A stretch of DNA of 64,000 nt from Branchiostoma floridae (lineage: Eukaryota > Chordata > Leptocardii > Amphioxiformes > Branchiostomatidae): assembly GCF_000003815.2 (NCBI RefSeq), contig NW_023365738.1, forward strand, positions 124,001 to 188,000, given 5' to 3'. Position numbers and translations under genes: made by a program. Positions within the stretch are counted from its first letter, which is position 1. Every line of letters starts with the position of its first letter. This document shows positions 54,101-64,000 of this stretch, in pieces. The notes under the pieces were generated by a model, which worked only from the letters and a program-made list of their open reading frames with translations, was not told where the DNA came from and searched no databases.

Positions 54101-57100
54101 GAACCAAACTAGAGTTCGTCAAACTCATACCTCCGTAAAATAGAGCTTCTTGTATGTGTTGCTCATTTCATTGTAGTTCATTTGTTGAATGCTTTTGACA
54201 CCACTGACATGGAAAATGGAAATGGAAAGTTCCCAAAAATTACATTTGACAGCATTTATACTGTTTCAATACATGGACATTTGCACATTATGTATTGTCT
54301 TCCCATCTGTTGTTCTTCAACGTCGAACCATAAAAAAATCCTTTAGATTAAGCATCAAAAACAAAACCTCTATATACAGACTGAGGTAATACATTTGTGT
54401 AAGTCTAGTACATATATGCCACAAAAAAAATTAAATTTTGGAAATGGACAGAGGCCTTAAATTTAAAACTGTTTAAATTCTAGATTTTTACTAAAAGGTA
54501 GTAAGATTTTTGAAATTCTAAATTTAGCTATTGTATTATATAATGTAATAGTAAAATGACAAATATTATTATGTGACTCAAATTTCCAGTGTATGAAGGA
54601 GATAGCCCCACCCATCTCTGTGTTCTACATGCTGGAAGAATCTTCAGCATGGATGTGGTTGATGAGAACAACGTTCCCTATACTCCACCAGAGCTGCAAC
54701 AGTAAGTAACTATTATATTAATGAAGCTTCTTTACATACTGTACATTTAAGTTTGCAGGGAGTTACTTTAGCGGGAAAATGGAGTTTTCGCAGTGGTTTT
54801 AATTTCACAGTAGCACCTCATAATATCACATACTTTTTGTGGAAAAATGTTGGCGGTGGTTTTAATTTCTGGTGAAGTGGCCACCACGAAAACCGCAAAC
54901 ATAAAACTACCAGACACAGCTATTTTCATTTCAGTGAACCGTTGCTCATTTTCAGACATCTTCTGACACTCTTAAAGTTCAACAGGCATAGTCTATTCAG
55001 CATGTATAGCTCAGAGAAAAGAATACCAGGAAAAAGGAAATGCATTTTAAGAGTTTCCAAATGATAGGCATTGAAATGTAAGCAGATGAGAGACAGGTTT
55101 AAGGTTTAATATCACAGGTTTAAAAACATGAAATTGTGTTATATCTTCATCAACAGGCAGCTAACTGTTATAAAAGAGAAGTGTTCAGGACAGCCGCAAG
55201 GACCTGGGGTGGGAGCACTCACTGCAGAACAGAGGACAAAGTGGTGGCAGGTGAGTAATCTAAAAATTAGTTCACGTCACATGGTAGGACATTCACACAT
55301 GGTACGGCACCATGTGTTTGCTATTTAAAGCAACCAAACTGAAGCTGGTACGGTCACTACTGGGGTAAGAATACAACTGGGACTATGGGCACTACTGAAA
55401 TTAAAATTATGTATTTTTTTCAGATTTATCAGACTTTATCTGATAGATGTAACTTATGGTCCAAGATATCTGTAATAACTTTTCCAACAAATTAATTGAC
55501 TTTTTTTTTCTTTTTTTAGTTACGGAACAGGCTGATCGGACTGGACAGCAGAAATCAACAGAACCTGGAAGCCATCGAAAAAAGTCTGATCTGTTTTACT
55601 CTTGATGACGCCTCACCAACTAATGACACTGAGGTGAGCGTAAAGGAAACAAATTAAAGTTAGTACGGTAACCGGTAAATAGCATTGTCACTCACTTGCA
55701 TGCACGCAAGGTTGTAGTTGTTTGGGGTTGTGTGGCGCAACGGCTAGAGCGTTGGAGTCAGAATCAGAAGGTCCTGAGTTCTAAACTCGCCATGCCCCTG
55801 CCCCCATGACGGTGGAGTGACGCCCACCGTGCCTCACGGCTAATCTGTCTAAAGGTGCCAAAAACACCTTCGGATTTGGTGTTGCCAGTGTGTCTACATC
55901 TGCACACTTGCCACTGAGACCCGTGAATTTTTTTTTTGTTGTTTTTTGTGTGGCATTATTGCAGGATATTTAAGCCATACTGTACTCCAGAGGAGAGTGT
56001 TCCAAAGGTCACAGAGGTTGGTAACTTATATTATTAGAAAGGCACTACATTTCACATGCAACTTTCCTCACTCTAAAATGAAAATGAGAACTGTAAATGC
56101 AGAAACGTTTGTGATGTGACCTAAACTGGTTCAAGGTCACTTTCACTACTATGTCTATTTCTCGCCACATATTCTAAAATTTACCTCAAATTTATTTCCA
56201 GATCACAACCCAAGGTTTGACAGGTGACTGCTTCAACCGCTGGTTTGACAAGTCCTACAATACCCTGATGTTCAACAATGGTACCCTGGCCTCTAACTGT
56301 GATGTAAGTATTTTTTTAAAGATCTACACTGTGTTTAATTCAGAAATTCAATCTAATGCATTTAAGTATTGATGTCACCACCTGCTATGGTCTCAATAAA
56401 ATGAGCCTGATTGAGTAAAAGCATTTTGGAGTTATTGGCATGTGGTCTGGAATAAAATTGTTTTTCCGGAACTGAATTGCTGAGCTTCTTTTCCCCATTT
56501 TATGTTTCTGTTCCACATATTTGTCTGTGACCATCAGACTTGCCCTGAATCTGTTGCGTACGTAAAGACAGAAAATACATATTATACTTTTCCTTGTAAC
56601 ACTTTCCTATCCCCTACAGCATGCAGCGTTTGATGGGATTGTCCTGGTGGTGTTAAACTGGTACTTGGACCAGAAAATCAAGGAGGCACAGGGGGTCTGG
56701 AAGGTAATTATCTTCGCCAGCGAAGATTATAAGATTGCTTACTTGGGTCTGTATGTAGGTCAACAGCATGTAAGTCGAGAAATTGTGGATGGAACTTTTT
56801 GATTTTTTGTAGGTGTGTAGCGGTTGTCGAAAGGCATGCCTAGTTTGAAAATGGTTTGCCTGGCGTTTTCCTACGGTACAGCAGCGACCTTTGTATTTTT
56901 TCGAGGTTTGTTTCAAGAAGCATAACTCAAAATGCAGCTGGGCAATTTCTACGATATTTGGTAGGTGTGTAGCGGTTGTGTAAAGGATTGTCATGTGCGA
57001 AAATGGTTTAGCTAGCTTTTACCTATGGTGCTGTAGCTGGCTTTGTATGTAATTGCGTTTGTCTGTTAACACGATAACTCGAGATGTTCTACATGGATGC

Positions 57101-60100
57101 TAATGATATTTTGTTGATAGGTAGGGGACACAGAAAGGAAAGTCAAGTTCGATAATGGGCCTCCTAGCGACTTGTTTTGGTACTGCAAGTGAGCGTCAAA
57201 GCTTGCGCCTAAATTTTCCAGAAGTGCCATGTTCATGATTTTTAAGTGGTGGATAGCTGTTGGGACTAGGAGTGAATGGTGTAATTTTGGGCCCCCTAGC
57301 AGCTTGTTTGGAACTGCAGTGGGTCTTATAGTTTGTAACTTTTAAAAAGGATAACTGCAGAGGGGATTGATGGATATTCTTTGCTTTTGGTAGGTAGGTA
57401 CTTTGGGTGATTATCAACATAATGAGATGCTAATTATGTAAATTGCGATCTACTTAATATAATTACTTTGGGATTCTTATCATGGAGAGAACCACATCCC
57501 TTACAAAAGTGGTGTGCAGTGCAACATGACACTGGCACCATTGTCACCCTAGTCCAGCACTAATATGTGGACCATTAATCTTCATTTATCATTCAAGCCC
57601 TTCAGACAGAAGCAGAAGCTGATCTCCTTTCCCTGACAAGGACCAGTCACACCAAATTAACCCCCTGCCCTCAGTCTCTGGGTCTTAGCACAGACAAATC
57701 AAAGGTGGAGCAGAACTAATCGTCATGCCATGGCAGGGTGTTACACACCCGCCCGTTTGAGGCATAAGACATGGTCACGTGAAAAAAGATTAAAACATCG
57801 CGGTGGGCCAAATCAGGCTGTCAAAGGTGCCAACGTAATCCTCATGAGTTGTTCGATCGCATAAAGTACGCTTAATGATTCAAATACTATTTCGGGATGA
57901 GATTTGAATAGTCAAAGTTGGCCTTCAAACTGGCTCTTTTTGCCTGATTTTGGCCTCGATTTCACACTGCATGGGGGTTTCCGTGCAACCGATTACGACA
58001 ATATCATATACTTCCGGGTTGTACGAGTGCGGTCATAGAACGCGGGTGGTATCGTATCTTGTCTCGGTTTGTGCTAGGTTGTAGAGGAGGATCTAAGTAA
58101 GGCTTATGAATATACTAATACTTGGAGATTAGCAATTACTATGCCTGTCAATCAGCTATTTTGTCTTTGCGGGGCTATGAATGGGGGGATCTGAGTAGCC
58201 TGACGTGATAGCCAGGCCAGGTAGACCGTGTAAAATACCTCTGACTTAACTCGCGATTGCAAAACTTTACTTACTATTTTCATGAGATGGACACAAACAT
58301 TCACCAAGGCGGGGCCGTAACAATCCTTACGTATGACCCTTAGGTAACCCTTAGATGACATATTATCCAATATATAGGCCAGTCACTCAACGTTTGTTTA
58401 TTATTTCTTTTTTTACGAAAAGACTGCAATGTACATTTTGTAGAGTGAAATCTTATATAAAACTAGAGTTCCACGAACACATACCTTTGCCAAATAAACT
58501 AGGTTTGTTATGTAGAATGGTGTCTGTAGACAAATGCGTTACTCGTTTCATTTTGTTTTATAATTATATGCTTGGAGTTGGTTTGTAAAATTTCGGCATT
58601 AATTGTGCAAATTTGGTCCCAATTTACAATTAATCAATATCAAATTGTATCAAGCATTGCTTAAGCTATCAGCATACCAAGCTATCAGCATACCAAGAAT
58701 CAATTTCTTGACTTATTCTCTTTCAAAGTCTTTAAATATACCCCTTATACTCTCTTTCCTCTTTCTCAGTTACATGTGTGACAACGTTGAAACTACTATA
58801 ATGGAATGCAGTGCATTTATGAACTTTTCATAATCAATTATGCAAATTAACTGTTAATTTGCATAATAAGTATCACATTGTGTAAGTCTTCACTTAGGCT
58901 ATCTACATGCCAAAAATCGTGACGATCCGTCCACACGTTCATATTTTCTCATTAATTATGCAAATGAGGTCGTCATTTGCATGATTAATATGTATTGCCA
59001 TTTCTCTCCTCTCAGCTACATATGTGACAAGTTTCAAAGTCCTATCATGGAATGTAGTGGATTTATAAAATGTCCTCATTAATTATGCAAATTATCTGTT
59101 GATTTGCATAATTGGTATCTCATTATGTAGGTCTTCACTTACGCTACCTACATACCAAAAAACATGATGATCCGTCAACATGTTCAAATTTTCTCATTAA
59201 TTATGCAAATGAGGTCATCATTTGCATAATTGATATCTATTGACATTTCTCTCCTTCTCAGCTACATATGTGACAAGTTTGAAAGTCCTATCATGGAATG
59301 CAGTTGATTTATAAACTTTCCTCATTAATTATGCCAATTAGCTGTTGATTTACATAATTAGTATTCAATTATGTAAGTCAACACTCATTCTATCTACATA
59401 CCAAAAATCATGACGATCCGTCAACACGTTGCAGAGTTATTCTCGTCCAAAGTTTGAAAGGAAACCGGCGCCTGCAGTACCAAAAAAGCCGCTAGGGGGC
59501 CCAAACTCACAGCACTTACTCTCTGCCTCGTGGGCTATCTACCACCCATAAATCATGACCACAGCATGTCCAGAACACGAGATATAAAAAAATTGAGTTT
59601 CCGCTGCAGTACCTTAGCAAGCCGCTAGGGGGCCCATTATCGAACTTGACCTTCATTTTCCCGAACCCTACCCACCTACCAAATATTATCGGGATTCATC
59701 CAAGACTTCTTGAGTTATGCTGTTAACACACACACAGACACACAGACACACACACAGACTCACAAGCCCAAAACATAACCTTAGCCATTCTGGCAAAGGT
59801 AAAGGTAACTAAAGACCTAGCCTAACCTAGCCTAACTAAAGACCTTACATCCAGCTTTGCTATATTAACATCTCGTATTAAGCTGTATTTGGTGCTTATC
59901 CGGCCCATTATAGCCATAATTACATACATTAATCATTCAAAAACAACGACCTTCGATAAAGAATGTTTATTTGGCGAAGATGTGTGTTCGAGGAACTCTA
60001 GTTATAAGACTAGTATAAGACTGATCAAGCAAACAAATAGATAATAGATGTACAATATCATTAAAAAAAAATATATATCCTCTACAACAAATATTAGGAA

Positions 60101-63100
60101 CCCTCTGACTAGGAAATGAAAAGGAGGATACAAGCACACAGGAGATAATCTATCTTCTGCGGGGTTTGTTTCTTTTGTGTTTCCCCTGAGTTTCAACTAA
60201 TTGAACTGACGTATTTGGATTCCTTAAATTATTCCAGTCAAACTATTCAAAGAACATTTCTGGACCTGGTGCAGACAAACTATACCTCTTCACCCCCCCC
60301 CCCCCAAACAAATATTATATATAACAGCAAGGAGGTTAAAGAAAGAGAGGAGAGCGTTCCTATTGTTCCGATCTTTGCCGCGAGTGTGAATCACATCGAA
60401 GTGCTAATTGCCCCAATCTGCATCTCGCCAGGCTAGCGTGGGCCTTTGTTTACGAGTCAGTTTCAACATCTCTCGTCCAGGAACATCGATTTGGGGCCGG
60501 GATTTCTGCGATTTTGAGGATGATTCTCATTAAATACAGCGCTACTTTTACTAAGGAAACAGATATCAATAGTGACGATACTTCACCTGAAGCAAGTGCG
60601 AGCATAGTTCCCCACGGGCCACAGAAATGTGTGTAACAACAAGTCACGCGGTGTAGAAGAACGCTGGGTCGGCTTTCATAGCCCAGGACACACGGAGCTA
60701 TTTCATAGTATTTGTAAGAAGCTTGAGAAACGCTATGCAACTTTATTTTCAAGTCTGTCAAATTAAGATATCAAGCCATCTGTGTAAAAAAAATGCGTTC
60801 CCCGTGAGGCAAAAATTCCCTCAATACCGACAAAATAAATTTCCTCGGAAATATCATCTTGCTTCCCATCATTGCCATGAACATCCACTGAGCCCTCAGA
60901 GTACAAAATTCATGCATCACGAACAGCAAAAATCGATCGCAAACAGCAACAACAAATACTTATTTGGCACACCCAAGCCCACTACTATCGTTGAAAAAAA
61001 GTCTCTTTTGCGGGGCAAGCGTAATAATTTTTAACTAGACACATGAAGTAGAGAATATTGTTCATAATTCTGAGACAAAAAACTCGGGGATACAGCGACN
61101 NNNNNNNNNNNNNNNNNNNNNNNNNNNNNNNNNNNNNNNNNNNNNNNNNNNNNNNNNNNNNNNNNNNNNNNNNNNNNNNNNNNNNNNNNNNNNNNNNNNC
61201 AACTCTTTGTCTTAAATGATTGACAGCTTGCCAACAGTATTATAATCCAGCTTACTAATTGCAGCACAGTTGTTTTATTTATTGATTTTTGTGTTATATT
61301 CAGGGTACAGTTCCAGTGAGGAAGGTACCAGAGCCAAAAGAGTTGGTCTTCACTATAGATGAAGCAATGGGGAAGGCCATACAGGATGCTGCACTGCAAT
61401 ATCAGGAAATGGTATACTAAGTATTATCTTGTAACTTCATTTGAAAAATGATATCAAGATCAAACATTTATTGAAACATGTCATGCTTACATCATGAAAC
61501 CTTTGAGTATTACTGATGACGGATAAAGATCCTGTTATTTTGAATATTGATAGACATAAGATATTAATGAACTTAATGTCTTGTTCCCTAGTATATCTGA
61601 CATTGTCACATATACTTATATTTATTATAAGGACAGGACATAAACCCATATATGTAATATCTTGATTTTATTCAAATTATCTGGGTCTATCTCCATCATT
61701 AGCATATATACTCCGGCTATATGGTTGATTGTTCGTATTGTTATAAGCCACTGAATAAACCACTGAGTGAGTGCAGCTATTATTCTTTTTACATCTTAAC
61801 AAAATCTATAGCTAGTTACGACCATTTTGTGGTAAAAAAGTTTATTTATCAGTTGTTGTTTTTTCACCCACAGGCAAGTGACTTACACGTGCACTGTCTG
61901 AAGTTTAAGACATTTGGGAAGAACTTTACCCGCTCCCACAAGTTACATCCGGATGGACTTGTACAGCTTGCCCTACAACTTTCTTACTACAGGACGTATG
62001 GCAAGTAAGTACTGGAAACAACTCAGGAAAATAGTCCTACATTTATGATGATTTTTAAAATTTTTTTCTTCACCCAACTTGTGCCATTGCAAACTTCAGT
62101 CTATACATACTAGCTGCTGCATGCATTTCTTCTTGTGGTCACTAGGTGTCTTTGACTCCAATCTCAAGTTAATGTACATGGAAATACTACCATCATTTTA
62201 AATGTTAAAATATTATGGCGGAATTTTATTGCCATTACATTTCTTATTTAGCTAATAGGCAGGAAGTGTCAGGTAGTGTTTATAAAGTTTTATACTTTTA
62301 TTTTTAGTGTAAACATTCTGAATTTCAAAGTAAGGACTTAGACTGTAAAGTTTATTCATGATTTGCATGATTTTTCAGTTAATGTGAAAAGAGGATTTCA
62401 CTGTGTTCTGATTGAATCTGATTGAATCTAATCAGAATAAAAAATGAAGTAGTTATACCATGATGTTAACGGTAGTTACTGTTAGTTACACATTAAAAAA
62501 GCATACTTGTGCATGGTAGGCCTAAAAATGACAAGTTATACAGTAACTGTTACCATAGGTAACAATTATTATACAATGTACTATAAAATAGTTTTCGTTC
62601 TTCCTTTGTATTTTGTCTACATATACTTGTAATCATTCATATAATAAGCTTCTGAATCTTAAATTGCAGACCTGCGCCCACCTATGAGACAGCGACCACT
62701 CGTAAGTTCTACATGGGACGGACAGAGACCTGTAGAACGTGTACGCCTGAAGCCGTGGCCTTCTGTAAGGCAATGGTGAACAGGGCTACCACGGTAGGTG
62801 CAGTGTGTATGGAGATTTCAGGGCTCTTGCCAGCGTCCGTTTTTCCGTCAATTGACGGAAATTTGCTGCGTTTGACGGAAAATTTTTAAAGCCAATCCGT
62901 CAACCTTGACGGACAAAAATCTGATAAAAGCTCCTTGGTGGAAGCTACAGGCGGCTTGGGGACGCCGTCCACGGCCATAATAGCCACACACTGTTTGTTT
63001 TGCTATTGTTATGATTGTTGACTTAGTGTGTCGGTGGCCTTTTGCATATGATAATCTCATTAAAACCGGTTTTTCAAGGTCTCAGTTCAGTCTTTCTAAC

Positions 63101-63779
63101 TCCTGGAATAGTGTTTTCGCGACGATGGGAATTGGCTGACGGAAAAAAATTTCGAGCTGGCTAGAGCCCTGGGAGATTTAGATAATTTTATACATACAAT
63201 TCAGCTTAGGCACTCCAGTTTGATTTCTTGTGGATCAGTACAGTTCATTTTTTTATGATTTAAAAGATGAAAATCACAAGAACTGTACAATTATATCTAA
63301 AGATCAACATCAAATGCTATATATTTCAACACACATTGTATTATATGTTTTGGTATACCAACAGATTATATGTTTTGTCATGTATCTTCATTCTTATCGG
63401 CTGTTATGTAAGAATTTTATTCCATAGACTGAACGATATGCTTCATTAAAACAGTGCAGTGCATACGGTAATGAGGACTACCAGAGTGTCTGATGATAGT
63501 TTCTCTGCCTGCTCTAATATCTTTCTGAAAATCATGAGTCAAAATTTTGCTTTTAAATACATTGAGATCACATGGACTAAATAATGTGCATGCAGATTCA
63601 GCATGTTATAATTGAAAAGAAGAGTATACCTTCAATCATGTTGTAGAGAATGAAGAATAAAAGAGGTGAATTTGGTTTCCATACCTTTTTTCTTCTTCAG
63701 TCTGCTGAGAGACTACAGGCACTCCGTACAGCCAACGAGAAGTTTATTTGGCTGATGGGGGAGTGTAATTTGAACAGAG
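51190..63779 (+). CDS. CROT: Peroxisomal carnitine O-octanoyltransferase, 5' thirteen coding exons
   Basis: Moves medium-chain acyl groups between CoA and carnitine in peroxisomes. Coding exons: 51190-51310, 51949-52073, 52680-52861, 53938-54068, 54590-54701, 55157-55250, 55520-55633, 56202-56303, 56620-56703, 61304-61411, 61874-62004, 62670-62793 and 63701-63779, all in frame: 502 residues of the ~612 in human. Key blocks: RTFQYQDSLPSLPLPTLRDSLDKYL; EEYKKTEAVVKEF; ERAKTHRNWLSEWW; YWPVQDGTQVERSAITIWHTLNFW; NRWFDKSYNTLMFNNGTLASNCDHAAFD, whose His (~328) is the catalytic base of carnitine acyltransferases; FGKNFTRSHKLHPDGLVQLALQLSYYRTYGK; ETATTRKFYMGRTETCRTCT, the carnitine/CoA-contact region. 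The C-terminus with any peroxisomal signal lies outside. Intron 9 (4.6 kb) holds repeats and a gap. Confidence 0.96.
51382..51741. mobile_element. hAT-type MITE, copy B (360 bp) in CROT intron
   Basis: Ends CAGGCTTTTAGCCAGGCATG and CTAGCTAAAAGCCTG, flanked by the perfect 8-bp duplication CTGGCCGG at 51374-51381 and 51742-51749. It provides the empty site for the element nested in copy A. Confidence 0.93.
52886..53322 (-). mobile_element. LINE 3' fragment with C-terminal zinc-knuckle-like tail
   Basis: Minus strand codes EAGRYSKIPRDQRFCPFCPNE, then IEDKRHFVMDCSQYDDKR ... and stops. The C-P-F-C...H...C tail is typical of the C-terminus of some non-LTR retrotransposon polyproteins. The 3'UTR (52886-53010) is the same as the fragment at 33.85 kb. 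Its upstream side is interrupted at ~53325 by a hAT-like MITE. Confidence 0.8.
53325..53745. mobile_element. hAT-like MITE related to 12017-12449
   Basis: GGGTGGGTACCGGTACAGC at the left and GTACCAGTACCTACCC at the right are the ends. The interior has ACCGTTTTTTCTTGTTGGAC and AGGTCCAGACCTGGAC as in the 12 kb element. It is older: internal mismatches are frequent, and the flanks TATGGAG/TATGGAT are only an approximate duplication. Confidence 0.7.
54735..54910. mobile_element. TACTGTA-family MITE in CROT intron
   Basis: TACTGTACATTTAAGTTTGC at the left, CGCAGTGGTTTTAATTTCAC and GGTGGTTTTAATTT inside, ending in ACCGCAAACATAAAACTACC. A decayed member of the family at 19654-19865. A fragment of the same family lies at 53805-53852. 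Confidence 0.6.
55722..55936 (+). mobile_element. tRNA-derived SINE
   Basis: Starts GGGGTTGTGTGGCGCAACGG, where TGGCGCAACGG fits the RNA polymerase III A box, and has a B-box-like GGTCCTGAGTTCTAAACTC about 40 bp on. Then comes a non-tRNA body (GGTGGAGTGACGCCCACCGTGC) and an A/T-rich 3' tail with a T run. It does not fold as an intact tRNA. It sits in CROT intron 7. Confidence 0.75.
56707..57430. repeat. Left arm of a long inverted repeat in CROT intron 9
   Basis: CTGTTAACACGATAACTCGA ... AAGTCAAGTTCGATAATGGG ... CTAGCGACTTG ... GGGCCCCCTAGCAGCTTG corresponds, inverted, to 59455-59740 (GGGCCCATTATCGAACTTGA and others). It starts with the palindrome CTTCGCCAGCGAAG. Probably a truncated, oppositely oriented copy of the element at 58461-60003. 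Confidence 0.7.
57431..58460. other. CROT intron 9, middle
   Basis: No exon or element recognised. Confidence 0.4.
58461..60003. mobile_element. TIR element (~1.54 kb) carrying the octamer-pair array
   Basis: The ends are inverted over ~38 bp with 4 mismatches: AACTAGAGTTCCACGAACAC at the left, with the right end reading AACTAGAGTTCCTCGAACAC on the minus strand and both continuing to GCCAAATAAAC. Inside are the octamer array (58840-59355), two GCCGCTAGGGGGCCC segments and a (CACA)n tract near 59730. No transposase and no clear target duplication. Confidence 0.75.
58840..59355 (+). repeat. Tandem array of inverted octamer pairs
   Basis: ATGCAAAT starts at 58840, 58958, 59085 and 59203, each followed exactly 17 bp later by ATTTGCAT (58857, 58975, 59102 and 59220). 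A fifth pair is decayed (ATGCCAAT at 59331, ATTTACAT at 59348). Distances between pairs alternate 118, 127, 118 and 128 bp, so the full unit is about 245 bp with two pairs. ATGCAAAT is the canonical POU/Oct octamer. Confidence 0.9.
60004..61099. other. CROT intron 9, last part before the gap
   Basis: C-tract at 60294-60305. No exon recognised; the open frames at 60450-61034 are on both strands and look like chance. Confidence 0.4.
61100..61199. other. Assembly gap (100 N)
   Basis: Exactly 100 N, the usual placeholder for a gap of unknown size, so the length of CROT intron 9 is not reliable. Confidence 1.
62819..63171. mobile_element. hAT-type MITE, 353 bp, in CROT intron 12
   Basis: Ends CAGGGCTCTTGCCAGC and GCTGGCTAGAGCCCTG, with a perfect 8-bp duplication GGAGATTT at 62811-62818 and 63172-63179. 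The interior has repeated TTGACGGA(A/C) words and no ORF. Confidence 0.92.
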
Positions 63780-64000
63780 GTAGGCTGGCCTAGACTTTGT
63801 AACTCTCTCACAATAATGTTGTACAATCAAGACACCAAATATGTTTGTAAATTGTAACAATACCACTGACAGCAGTGATGAAACAATGAACTATCACTCT
63901 TTCTCTGTTTGGTGTATATTGTGATTGTAGGATAGTGTGAGAATCATCAATGAACTAGTCTTTTAGACATGAACGTGTTTAGAATACTTCACAACTTTGC

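Noticed and set aside
55722-55800. A functional tRNA gene
   Set aside because: A and B boxes are recognisable, but no full cloverleaf can be folded and the sequence continues into a SINE body.

Overview
The window is a piece of animal nuclear genome, almost certainly a chordate and most likely an amphioxus (Branchiostoma). The genes are split by short introns with clean GT/AG borders and have clear vertebrate orthologues: INO80C, DUSP19, TMED6, OLAH, CROT and a tyrosinase-related protein. There is also a single-exon LRR-Ig receptor, and a dense load of short terminal-inverted-repeat elements (MITEs), LINE 3' ends and a tRNA-like SINE. Two runs of N (29088-29333 and 61100-61199) show that it is a draft scaffold. 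The species call is an inference from gene content and repeat style, not from a search.

Layout. 0.8-2.7 kb: a second copy of INO80C exon 1 plus its upstream region (minus strand), split by an inserted element. 2.8-7.5 kb: a tyrosinase-related gene (minus), with a 651-bp foldback element in one intron. 7.56-8.32 kb: two exons of a TauD/TfdA-type dioxygenase (plus) that abut the tyrosinase-related exon in antisense; neither end of this gene is visible. 8.4-12.6 kb: mostly non-coding, with a diverged ~270-bp tandem repeat, octamer-rich repeat sequence and an intact hAT-type MITE. 12.6-16.2 kb: an LRR-Ig single-pass receptor whose tail carries a 60-bp tandem repeat, each unit coding one Y-E-N-D motif. 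16.8-18.4 kb: two LINE fragments. 19.96-22.37 kb: complete INO80C (minus), divergent from complete DUSP19 (23.6-24.6 kb, plus). 24.88-25.82 kb: a non-autonomous piggyBac-like element with TTAA duplications. 26.5-31.2 kb and 39.0-41.8 kb: two complete TMED6-like p24 genes in tandem (plus), separated by about 8 kb of repeats, including a GC-rich family built on CCGAACGGTTCGGAC. 42.75-46.35 kb: OLAH (minus) with one apparent frameshift. 46.85 kb to the window end: CROT (plus), 13 coding exons visible, last exons missing.

How the genes may relate. Most neighbours have unrelated jobs: chromatin remodelling, phosphatase, cargo receptor, pigment enzyme. The exception is OLAH and CROT. They are head to head across about 0.5 kb, and both act on medium-chain acyl groups: OLAH releases them from fatty acid synthase, and CROT moves medium-chain acyl groups to carnitine in peroxisomes. 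The strongest candidate for something undescribed is the LRR-Ig receptor, which has 11 Y-x-N motifs in its tail (the known GRB2-SH2 consensus), several in near-identical, probably copy-number-variable repeats. A second unusual structure is an array of paired inverted octamers (ATGCAAAT, 9 bp, ATTTGCAT) with a fixed 17-bp register inside a transposable element in CROT intron 9; related sequence lies near 11.4 kb.
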